Origin: Temnopleurus reevesii | Taxonomy: Eukaryota > Echinodermata > Echinoidea > Temnopleuroida > Temnopleuridae | Reading direction: 5' to 3' | Assembly: GCA_036244855.1 (NCBI GenBank) | Contig: BQKZ01000817.1 | Span: forward strand, 33,255 to 52,226 | Length of the DNA stretch: 18,972 nucleotides | Shown here: positions 9,179 to 18,379 of the stretch, in pieces | How the letters are laid out: each line of letters opens with the position of its first letter | Position numbering within the stretch: position 1 is the first letter of the stretch | Translations under genes and position numbers: made by a program | The notes under the pieces: generated by a model | Databases searched by the model: none | The model's input: only the letters and a program-made list of their open reading frames with translations | What the model was told of the DNA's origin: nothing

Positions 9179-10300
9179 AGAATCACAAGGCCAAGTGAAA
9201 ACTGTGTCCATGGTATACACTAAAAAATGATGTAGCTTTTGATCATTATAATTGTTGCTAAACATATACTTATCCTAAATATTCACATTGTTGTACATCC
9301 ATAGGAAGGCATGAATGTTGAACTTAGTCTTTCCCCTGTTGTGGAATATTAGCTCCAGAAAAGACATTTTAGGAAAGAATCATTTTAAGAATCAGGCCAA
9401 GTTAGACTCATGTCATTCTCTGATGATGTTGCTTTTGACCATTTTCATTTTTGCCAAGCGTTATTTCAACAAGCAAAATTGTGATATATTTTTGGCTTAG
9501 TCCCACACATTCACATCATTGTATTAATATTGGCTATATCATTAAAATGCATCAAAGTTGAATCTTGCCCCTCCCTTTCTGTCATTTTCCAGCTCCTACT
9601 GTGAGACCCGAGAAAAGAATTGTGAGGCCAAGTGAAAACATGTGTCCATACACAAATTATGTTGCTTTTGATCAATATGATTCGTTGCAAAACTTTAAAA
9701 CTTATTGTTGACTACGTCCTAAAGATTTACATCATTGTGTTGTTGGTCGTATGAAGGCGTTGATGTTGAACTTCCCCCTCCCCTGCTGTGGATTATTAGC
9801 TCCTGAGGAGACTCTCCAGGAAAAAAAATCATTTTAAAAATGAGGCCAAGTTAGACTCATGTCATTCTCTGATGACGTTGCTTTTGACTATTCTAATTTT
9901 TGCCAAGCGTTATTTCAACAAGCAAAACTGCGATTTATTTTTGGCTTAGCTACACCCATTCACATCATTGTATTTATATTGGGTATATCATTTAAAGGCA
10001 TCAAAGTTGAATCTTGCCCCTCCCCTGCTGTCGTTTTCCAGCTCCTACTACGAGTCGAGAGAAAAGAATCATGAGGCCAAGTGAAAACATGTGTTGCTTT
10101 TGATCATTAGGATTTGTTTCAAAACTTTAAACCATATTTTTCACATAGTCCTGAATATTAACATTGTTGTATTGTCGTTCATAAAAAGGCATATACATGT
10201 ACATGTAGATGTTGAACTCTGTACCTCTCATGCTGGGGTTCGACTGAGACCATGTGGAACCCCATGTCTACATGTATGTCATGCTCTAATGATGTTAGTT

Positions 10301-10952
10301 TAGATTGTAGTAATTGGTCTCTTTTCGCAGAGCTGATGTCTTACTTGCCCACATGTTGTTCATTATTCTTGTGTGGTATGACTGTAGTATAGGCCTGCCA
10401 GCGAACGTATGCACACATCCTTTTCAATGTTTTGTTCACCCGATAACCATATTCACATTTTATTACCGAGGCAATAGAGTGCTTGGTGACAGGTAGGGCA
10501 ACCTACATGGTTTGTCCCACTTATATGCGATCCGCATTCTGAATATTTTTATTTGTTTCCCCCCCCCCCCCCCCTTCCCAAATTTAATACACACACTGCA
10601 TGGTTTAACATACAGTGGAAAAAACATTGTTTTACTGTTTTCCGAGTCTATTTACATTTTACATTTGTAATAACATGCATGAGGAACATCTTTAGAACCA
10701 TCAAGAAGTTTCATATTTCAACATATTCGTAGGTATTTTACAATAATTCTACTTGTACATACATGTAGATCAGCATCCCCTCAAAGATATAACAGTACAT
10801 TTTATTTCGCTCATATTCTACAACCTTGATACATGTTGTCCATGTTGGCCTAATTCCCTCATCTTCCAATCTTAAGACTCTCTCATTGTTTTGATTTGGT
10901 AAGCTTATCCATTGATAACATTTCTCTTTCTCTATCTTGTAAATAATCACAG
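10301..10952. other. Non-coding stretch upstream of the discoidin exon
   Basis: AT-rich sequence with a run of 16 C at 10559-10574. The last 40 bases form the 3' splice site of the following exon: branch-like TTGATAAC at about 10913-10920, the pyrimidine tract 10921-10939, and CAG ending at 10952. No promoter or first exon is visible. Confidence 0.7.
10559..10574. repeat. Homopolymer of 16 C
   Basis: Uninterrupted C run 380 bases upstream of the discoidin exon. Confidence 0.9.
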
Positions 10953-11075
10953 GTGAGAAATGCACGCAAGCACTCGGAATGGAATCGGGGGCCATCGCTG
11001 ATTCTATGATTGCCGCCTCGAGCAGTTTCAGCGATCGTCGTACTCCTCGCTATGCACGTTTACATTCAAGAGATG
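10953..11075 (+). CDS. F5/8 type C (discoidin) domain protein, internal exon, N-terminal part of domain
   Basis: Internal exon of 123 bases: two bases of a split codon, 40 whole codons, then one base. It reads EKCTQALGMESGAIADSMIA, continues ASSSFSDRRTPRYARLHSRD, and completes GGT (Gly) with the next exon. It has the opening signature of the coagulation factor 5/8 type C fold: an initial Cys, the LGMESG turn, I-x-D, and I-x-ASSS. Family members are extracellular or membrane-anchored adhesion and ligand-binding proteins; the domain's first Cys normally pairs with one at its end. The acceptor is strong (TTGATAAC branch-like word, pyrimidine tract, CAG) and the donor is ATG/GTAAG. Both flanking introns are phase 1 at this exon. 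GC is markedly higher than in the surroundings. Which member of this large family it belongs to cannot be told from one domain. Confidence 0.94.
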
Positions 11076-11905
11076 GTAAGCTCATTATTATCTACGTAAC
11101 ACAATTTGTCCAACGATAGCTTGCAGCTCTTTTCTCCTTTTCCACATATTAAATTCTTAAGGGGAAAGAGGGAAAGTTATCAGAATGTAATGTTGGTCGT
11201 TTGCGTTTTGTTGCGAAATATTTTCAACACTACATAATGGAGGAGAAATGTTAATAACTTCTGATGAAAATGTTCATTCACACTAGAGAGTTGGTTAGCT
11301 CATTATTATCTACGTAACACAATTTGTCCAACGATAGCTTCCAGCTCTTTTCTCCTTTTCCACATATTAAATTCTTAAGGGGAAAGGTTGAAAGTTATCA
11401 GAATGTAATGTTGGTCGTTGTGTGTTTTGTTGCATAATGTTCTCAATGTCACATAAAAGAGGAAAAATGTTTATATTCATGAAAATGTTCACTTACTTTA
11501 GAGAGATTGTGAGTACGTAACACAATTTGTCCACTATAGCTTCCAGCTCTTTTCTCCTTTTCCACATATTAAATTCTTAAGGGGAAAGAGGGAAAGTTTT
11601 CAGGACGTAATGTTGATGGTTGTGCGTTTCGTTGCGAAATGTTTTCGCTAATAACTTCTGATGAAAATGTTCATTTACACTAGAGAGTTGGTTAGCTCAT
11701 TATTATCTTTGTAACACAATTTACCCAACGATAACAGCTCTTATCTTGATTTTGCGAACGTTGCATAATGTTCTCAATGTCACATTCAAGAGGAAAATGT
11801 AAATAGATATTCATGAAAATGTTCACTTACATTCAAGAGATGGTGAGTACATTGTTATACGTAACACAATTTGTCCAACGATAGCTTCCAGCTCTTTTCT
11901 CATTT
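11058..11905 (+). repeat. Five-copy tandem repeat overlapping the exon 3' end and donor
   Basis: The anchor GTAACACAATTTGTCC (or close) recurs at 11096, 11314, 11517, 11711 and 11861, giving periods of 218, 203, 194 and 150. Other shared blocks are ATAGCTTCCAGCTCTTTTCT, TTTCCACATATTAAATTCTT, AAGGGGAAAGAGGGAAAGTT and GATGAAAATGTTCA. Copy 4 is internally deleted and copy 5 is cut short. Each unit begins with a derivative of the exon end and donor. In copy 5 the 18 bases TTACATTCAAGAGATGGT (11827-11844) are identical to 11060-11077, which span the real exon-intron boundary. Confidence 0.92.
11843..11848 (+). promoter_or_regulatory. Duplicated (decoy) 5' splice site
   Basis: AGATG/GTGAGT follows an exact copy of the last 16 exon bases and fits the donor consensus better than the true donor GTAAGC. 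A related copy at 11509-11514 reads ATT/GTGAGT, and copies 2 and 4 read TTG/GTTAGC (weak). Use of any of them would add the in-frame TAG that occurs 14 codons after the true donor, so the product would be truncated. Confidence 0.55.
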
Positions 11906-14222
11906 CTTTTGAGTACTGGGGACTATGAACAATACAAATATATTTTCAGATGATGGGCATACCACAATAATAATATTCTATTTTTTTTCAAGCTATTTTA
12001 TCCAATTCTAAAATGACTTCATCATACAAATCAATGCTAAAATTGCATAACACTAAAGGTAAATGTACAAATGACACTGAACAAACCATAGAGTATGGAT
12101 TTTATATAAGTGTCTGGCATTTCATATTCTATGCTGTTTTCATTCAGCAAAATGTAATTCAGGGAGTCTTCAATAGCTTATACTTTGCTGTGTCAATTTA
12201 CTGTATTGATACATGCACTTGAAAGGTTATCTTTCAAGTAGCCACTCAAAATCCTTGACTGATACTGTGATAGAGACGTCTCTTTTATCACATTCAATGT
12301 AGCCAAGTTTCCAGGCACAGATTTACTTGCTGCTTGATTTTTCCCAATTTTATGAAATGGGAGAAAGAAGTACACACGTACCAATAAACATAAATTTTTA
12401 TTATTAGAGTATTATGAAGTGGGCTAAAACGTTGTGAGTGACAGCGTATCCTGAATAAATTCACATGCCTTTCCAGAAGATTGACATACTGTAAACGTAC
12501 AAATACAACCTAGGCTCTACAAACCCACTTGACCACATGCCTTGGGCACGTGAAATAGTTGTGCAGGCAAGCATTTTTCAAAGTCACAATTTGGGCAAGT
12601 TATCATTTTTAGATTGGCTTTATCAGCAAGTCAATACCTTGTTAAAAATATTCGTTTTCATTTATTTGAATTTAGTTTGTATGGCAGTCTTTTGAATAAT
12701 TCTTCTTCCTGGATGGATATTGACAAGAAGCTTAAAAATTAAATGTATTGATTTCAAATTATTATGTTAAAATTAATGAACAACAATACATTGTTCTTTT
12801 GATTTATTTCCTTCATTTGCCAATACATGTTTGAATAATGTATATGCTTGAATATGAAATAAATATGTTGTAAAACAGAGGAAATCAATCAGGAATTCGG
12901 GTACATGTAAATGGAATTTTCTGTCGTCAGTAAAGTCCTTATTAGCTCTCTTATATTATTTCTGTAAACCTTAGAAAATGCCCTCATAAAAAATAAAATT
13001 TGTCTTTTTAAGCAGTCAAGTATTGATAATTTCGTACAAATATCCACCAATTTAATGGCTAGCAACGTTAAGAGCACTGTGGATTATAACACGTAAGAAT
13101 AACCAATTAGCTAACAAGTGGCCTTAATTGGATGAGTTTACCCAACGAATGAATCAATTTCACCGGTCGTTGCACCCAGTCAGAAGCAGATGTTTTTGTT
13201 ATACACGTACCCACTCAGATTAATGATTGTCTTGCTGATCATGATTTGACACTGCCAGAGAATTATTCATGAGGTAAAATGGGTGTTCCTCACCTGTATT
13301 AAAACTCATAAGTACTCCAAAAATATTAGTATACATTGTAGCTGACGTAACATAATAAAACTGACGTACAGTGTAATATCCTGTAAAAAAATTGCCGTAC
13401 TCATCAAACTGCGTTAATTACTCTTTGATGCCACAGTATGAATTTCAGATTCCTCCCGTTGATGTACATGTACAATACTTGAAATACTATGTACAGTACA
13501 TGTATAATATTCCAAACTTAAATTTCTTTTCTAACTTGAGTACACATGGAACAAAATGAGATGTGTATAAAATGTAATATCTGTGGACTGACCTCCAGTG
13601 TAACACATTTCCTTTCTCTTATATTTTAAACTTCTCCCAAGATTTTCCCATCTCAAACTTCTATGAATACACATTCTTGAAAACTTGATGAAGCACTTTT
13701 TCCCTCCTCTTTTCTTCACTAAATTAACCAAGAAATAATCTTTTCATAATCAGAACACTGTGCGCTTACAGTAACATCCGTATTAATTGCCTAATAAATG
13801 TTATGTATTATCATTATTATTATTCTTATTCTTCTTCTTCTTGTTATTATTATTATCATGTGGATACTTGCATACTAAACTTCAATGAAGGCAATGGACA
13901 GAAAAATCCACAAGAATATACGTGGGTACAGCATACTTGTATTTTGTAAAATCCATAAAGCTGTACATACATGTACAAGTACATATGTAGTCTTTAGAAT
14001 CTGTCCAGTGCTCTTTCCAAACAATGATTGATTAAAAGTGATGATTATCATCAGTACCAGCTAATTGGATGAAGTGACAAAAATGTCAGGCCATTGACAA
14101 TGACTGACGATATCACATCTGTTATGCTTGCATCAACGATAAACAAATGAACTGGAAGTGCATTGCTGTGTTGAGAATAGGTGGGCTACAGTGGATGAAA
14201 GATTAACAAATTTCACCGACTG
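11906..14222. other. Intronic stretch, no gene recognised
   Basis: AT-rich intron sequence with small open frames on both strands that look random. It contains the microsatellite at 13809-13858 and an inverted-repeat-like cluster of TGTACATGTAC words near 13462-13505. Nothing else stands out. Confidence 0.65.
13809..13858. repeat. (ATT/CTT)n trinucleotide microsatellite
   Basis: Mixed run of ATT and CTT units, interrupted. Confidence 0.85.
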
Positions 14223-14468
14223 CAGGGCTCGATTTTAAAGGGAGCCCAGTAGCAAATGGCTCCCCAAAAATGCAAGGGGCTCTTTAGAAAATCAGTTGGG
14301 GAGCCCTACTGGCTCTCCAGCTTTTTTTAAGAAATGATTTCAATGAAATTACAAGATAGAATTGGGATCCCCTAGACTCGTACGGGCTACCCAAAATAAA
14401 GTTAAGGAGCCCACCTGGCTCCCTAAATAAAAAGTGAAGAACAAACTCTGCGATTGTACATTGATTCC
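14223..14468. mobile_element. Decayed CAGGGCTCG element, copy 1 (hAT-like, tentative)
   Basis: Begins CAGGGCTCGATTTTAAAGGG. Inside, GGGAGCCC / GGCTCCCC blocks recur in both orientations around 14240-14430. CAGGG termini are typical of hAT transposons, but no matching inverted end or 8-base duplication is identifiable, so this is a tentative call. Confidence 0.45.
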
Positions 14469-14652
14469 CAGGGCTCGAATTAGAGTAAGGCAACACAAGG
14501 CAATTTGCTTGAGGTGCCCTATTTGCTTGCCATATGGCCCACTTTGGATTTCCTATATAGTTCTCTATTGTTTTACCTTGAGATGAGAAGTGTCCTTCAC
14601 AAAAAATTGTCTTATGCCCTTCTGTGAAGTCCTACATGTATTTTAAGCCCTG
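14469..14652. mobile_element. Decayed CAGGGCTCG element, copy 2 (hAT-like, tentative)
   Basis: Begins CAGGGCTCGAATTAGAG and ends TTTTAAGCCCTG, whose reverse complement CAGGGCTTAAAA matches the start of copy 1 and of this copy. This gives 184 bases with short terminal inverted repeats, in the style of a hAT-type MITE. The flanks (TTGATTCC, TATTTCTC) are not a clear 8-base duplication. Confidence 0.5.
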
Positions 14653-17232
14653 TATTTCTCATTTTGGCCAGCTAGGCAAATTATTTGAAAAAATATTTAC
14701 CCCCCGAAGGTAGACTATTTTCAGTGTTAAATTTTTATTTTTTCAATTACTTGAACTTTTTTTTTACTTTGAAAATAAATTTCCCCAAATTGGCCACTCT
14801 TTGGCAAGTGATTGCAATTACATGTATTACATGCATTGAGCCCCAAATATCATCACTTCTTGAATTAAGCACGGGCGTAATACGTGCATGATGCAAGGTA
14901 GCCTAGAAAAACTTCAACCTTCTTTCATAGATTTTTTTACGAAATTCATATTATGCGTTGGAGGAAAAAAATCCTTTTACACCCCCTCCCACTCGTAATA
15001 ACCCTGAATAATATTTAAAGGTACTGTGTAAAATGATTTTGCAATTTTAAAAAGATCTAAAATCAAGCGCTTTGCCCAATATTCAGATGGATTTAAAACC
15101 AATAAAAAATGTAAAAAATAATGAAAGTTTATACTCATGCAGTACAGTGTGTCTCTGGAGTTGCTAGTAATATAAATTCTTTTAAAGCGCTAAAAGTTGA
15201 TATTGGAGCCAACATTGTATTTTCACAGCTTCACCTTCTTACACCATCAACTATTTAGTCGATGGTTTAGATGTGGCAGTTGAGAATTTTTAGAATGAAT
15301 ACAATTTCATACAGCCAAGTCTGCCTAGTTGAATTTGTTTTAAAAGTTGAATTTTTGGAAGAAATCACATAAAATATGTTATTTCCCTCATCTTAATATA
15401 ATATCTCTCAAGTCAAACAGATTTTAATGCTCCCAGGGCCAATAGATTTGACTTGGGCAGAGTTCTGCCGTTAAAGGTGACAATATAAAGAATAAGAAAG
15501 TGAAACTGTGTTGCTTGCATTATCAGTGATAACTCTGTGCAGAGTCTTTGAGCAGGCTCTCATTTCATTTTGCATTCTCAAACTGTCCTCATCCCGTGTT
15601 TAGAGAAGCCCTAATGAATAGCATACTTCCCTTTTCTTTGACAAGCTAATAAAGCGATAAACCCACATCTTTACTGAGGGCTAATGGTAGAGCCAGTCTG
15701 ATAATGAGCAATATATTGCTTTCTTGAACGGTCGAGACAACCTTCCCTGAATTGTAAAAATAGTTGCCTCTCAGATCTCACTGTATTTTGTTGGGTCTTC
15801 GTGCTTTATACTCTGCTAATAAAGAGATGATAATTGTATGTGTCTCTTTGAAGTGTCTCCCCTAGATAGTATTAAAAGGATATCTTGGGTAAATAATATA
15901 GTTTAAATATTTACCGAAGTTGTATGCCTAGAGCTAAGAGCTCATTGTCATCATGGCACACGCATATTTCAAGAAATAATTATTCTTCCCTGGTGGCAAT
16001 CATCCTCGCGTGAGTTGAGTGCAGCATGATGTTGGGGAATTTCTTGCTCATGGAAATAATTGAAATCACATGGAGAGTCTAACCTGCGTCACTCTGGTTG
16101 CACATGAAAAGCTACACCACGCTACTTCACAATACTGCCAGTCCAAATCTTTCATTGAACAATGCCAAATTATTTCAAAACAGGTTTAAATGTACATGTA
16201 TATGAGCCTTTTTATATCATTTAAACTCAGAATATCTGAAAGTATAACAGAATAAGGAAACATTTACTGCCCCAAAAGAGTTTTTAAAAAATAGAACTGC
16301 GCTAAAAATCGTTTGGTGTTGTGCCAGCAAAATGTTCTCTCTCTTCTCGCCGAAGCTCCCCACAGAGGTTTATTCATGCATCCCAGGTTGGTCCAGAAAA
16401 ATAAGCGTCCAGCTTATACATGTAGCTCTTGAAACATACAGGAATCAATGAACTTTAAGAATTCAGCAGATTCCTGTTTTAGCCAATTGTTTAGAATAAT
16501 GAAAATGTACATGTAGTTGAATAAGCTAAATTTTTGTTCAATTTTCTGCAATATTAGTCATTGCATTTAAAGGGTATCCAAGCCCATAAAAATAATTTGA
16601 TAAAATCTATCCCTATCTAAACAATCCATGGTATTTAGGTGTTGATTTTTTCAAAGTCTTAAAATTATTCTTTTCTCATAAATAATAAAAAAAAAAAACA
16701 GCGAAACAATGGAATGGACACACAAAGATACATGTATAACACATGGAGCCTGTTTGGGATGCCTAATTTGATCGTGAAGGAACCATTTATTTGCTTCTAA
16801 CTCTTTAACTAATAACCCACATCTTGTCGGATATAGTTATTTGGGGTTGATTATACGCACTTAGGCAATTAACAAATTATATCTTTTGTCCTTAGTTACC
16901 CTTGATAAATATATATCACAGTAGACTGTCGGGCTTGTAGTTGTATAGCCTGCAGATGCCATACCTGTGAAAATTTGAATGCAGTTTCTGTACACTGAAA
17001 TGAAATGTCAGGATGTCCCCCAATGTCTTGTAATTCAGTTTTGACTTTGATTTGTATGCGCAGCTGATAACGTTGTTAGCACTTGCCTGGATTTGACCCA
17101 ATTTCACAAAACCACTGCTTATTGTGGTAATCCCAAGAGAGGAGTTTATTGGATGATGTTGGCTGGACAAATATCCTAAAATGATGAGAAAATTTGACAT
17201 CATAAGGCTAAGTGATTTGTGAAATATTGGTG
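14653..17232. other. Intronic stretch, no gene recognised
   Basis: AT-rich DNA with an A13 run near 16687-16699. The longest open frame of the whole window (16916-17314, minus strand, 132 codons) lies at its end, but shows no domain, no compositional shift and no splice context. I regard it as chance. Confidence 0.65.
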
Positions 17233-17276
17233 CTTGTACAACCTTAGTACAATACTTGTACAACCTTAGTACAATA
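17233..17276. repeat. Perfect 22-base tandem duplication
   Basis: Two adjacent identical copies (17233-17254, 17255-17276) of a 22-base unit containing TACAACCTTAGTACAATA. A recent slippage-type duplication. Confidence 0.95.
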
Positions 17277-18019
17277 CGGAGTATGCTTGTGGTTTTCCAG
17301 AAAAGGATTGGCATCTTTTATTTCCTTTAGTAGAAATCTATAGCCTACCTACATTTGAGTGGCCTCATTACACCCTATGTAAGATTTACCATATTTTTCT
17401 TTTACGGAATACTTTTTTTTATGAATTTTGACAATTTTAATTGAATTCTACACAATCCTCATAGCATCCAGTTTATGACAACATTTATGATTAGAATACC
17501 CATATGATGTTGAGCGTCTTTGATTTACATCATACATTGGTAACAATTTATTCATGTTAAGGCAAAAAAAAAAACTGTTCGGATGCCCTCGATCGACTGA
17601 CCCTCTAAAATGGCCTGGCCTGAACTTTTTTGTCTTTCTTCCTTTTTTTTTTTTGCTTTTCACTCAAATGAAAAAATGACAGTCAAAATATAGGAAAATA
17701 TGGGAAGTATCATCTGAAAAGTCACTTTCAGTCAAAAATTTTAATAAACATGCAACATAAGATGAGAAGTCATTTTCAGATTTACGAAGGGCTTTTTACT
17801 CCATTCTAAATCATATTTTCTTCGAGAAATCTGTTAATTTTCCGGTTTTCAGACCGACTGATGTATTTTTTTGTCATTCTTTGGCATCCAAACAATTTTG
17901 TTTAGTGTACGAGATACAATTAATTCCCATTCTGTCAGGAGCTGTACACATGATATCCTTGATTCTGTCATTTATGATTGCCTATTTTTCTGCTCCTATT
18001 TGCTCTTTTTGGCTAATAG
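17277..18019. other. 3' end of the intron
   Basis: AT-rich, with A10 near 17565 and T runs near 17643-17653. The last 50 bases hold a pyrimidine-rich tract (TTTTTCTGCTCC, TTTGCTCTTTTTGG) and TAATAG, the acceptor of the next exon. Confidence 0.75.
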
Positions 18020-18219
18020 GTGATGGTGGATGGACTGCAAACCCCAACGATGAGAGCTCAGCGCCTAGACTGACGATAGACTTAGGACACAGAGCCAGGG
18101 TGGTTGCCGTGGCAACGCAAGGACGATACAATAGCGATGAATATGTGGAAGCTTTTCAGTTGGCTTACAGTGACGATGGAGAAGATTGGGTCTTTGCCTT
18201 AGAAAACGAAGAAGTAAAG
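18020..18219 (+). CDS. F5/8 type C (discoidin) domain protein, internal exon, central part of domain
   Basis: Internal exon of 200 bases: GT completing the split Gly, then 66 codons. It reads DGGWTANPNDESSAPRLTID, LGHRARVVAVATQGRYNSDE, then YVEAFQLAYSDDGEDWVFAL and ENEEVK. These are the core blocks of the discoidin fold: GGWTA-N-D, L-x-IDLG, V-x-AVATQGR, and YV-x-x-F-x-L-x-YSDDG-x-DW. It joins the exon at 10953 in frame. The family normally continues with a GN.D loop and an ARYIRI...GC ending, which must lie in further exons to the right. Two phase-0 donors lie six bases apart: GAA/GTAAAG (exon end 18213) and AAG/GTAAAG (exon end 18219). The second is the better consensus and keeps VK. No upstream ATG belongs to this exon; the frame open before 18018 is intron. 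Confidence 0.95.
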
Positions 18220-18379
18220 GTAAAGAGATTATAGCGTTCTTGACATTTGTACAAGTGCAAGACACATCACAAAGTGATAGGAAGTCATCAAATTTTCATA
18301 GAAATGATAAGAAATATGTGACAGTATAATGAAGATTGAGTTATAGTACATTATTGCAATCACATGACCCAATCACTGT
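18220..18379. other. Start of the following intron
   Basis: Begins GTAAAG with an in-frame TAG at 18232. AT-rich, no feature seen. The intron's 3' end is outside the window. Confidence 0.75.

Larger units (their letters stand above)
7630..10300 (+). repeat. Satellite-like array, ~225-base units in ~450-base dimers
   Basis: Each unit contains AGCTCCTAC, then GAGACTCTC and GGAAAGAATCA, GGCCAAGTTAGACTC, TGATGATGTTGCTTTTGA, TTTTTGGCTTAGTC, CATTCACATCATTG and GTTGAATCTTGCCCCTCCC. AGCTCC-type anchors occur near 7652, 7872, 8891, 9127, 9351, 9591, 9798 and 10040, with a decayed ninth copy to about 10300. Spacing alternates roughly 236, 224, 240, 207 and 242. The unit at 9351 resembles 9798 more than its neighbours, and 9591 resembles 10040, so the array is built of dimers about 448-460 bases long. 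An unrelated insert interrupts the second unit at 8040-8820. Not coding. Confidence 0.87.
11076..18019 (+). other. Phase-1 intron inside the discoidin domain (6,944 bases)
   Basis: Starts GTAAGC and ends TTTTTGGCTAATAG. The phases agree: one base (G) before and GT after give Gly, between HSRD and DGGWTANP, so the domain reads through without gap. It contains the donor-bearing tandem repeat, hAT-like fragments and simple repeats described separately. Confidence 0.9.

Noticed and set aside
9032..9223. Glycine-rich protein frame
   Set aside because: The glycines are the translation of the 32-G run, in a satellite unit.
10738..10995. Minus-strand frame overlapping the first discoidin exon
   Set aside because: It is the antisense shadow of the exon and its acceptor. 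The plus strand carries an unmistakable family signature.
11091..11100. TACGTAAC in the intronic tandem repeat as a further copy of the transposon motif
   Set aside because: Only eight bases agree, and the flanking bases (CACAATTTG) differ from the TTACGTAAGTTACAT pattern. Treated as chance.
16916..17314. Longest open frame in the window (132 codons, minus strand)
   Set aside because: It lies in the intron of a plus-strand gene, is AT-driven in composition, matches no family I recognise, and has no promoter or splice context. A frame of this length is expected by chance in 19 kb read six ways.
17881..18019. Frame open upstream of the second discoidin exon, suggesting an N-terminal extension
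   Set aside because: It has no ATG at its left end that would make a gene start. The pyrimidine tract and TAATAG acceptor, with exact phase agreement to the exon at 10953, show this part is intron.
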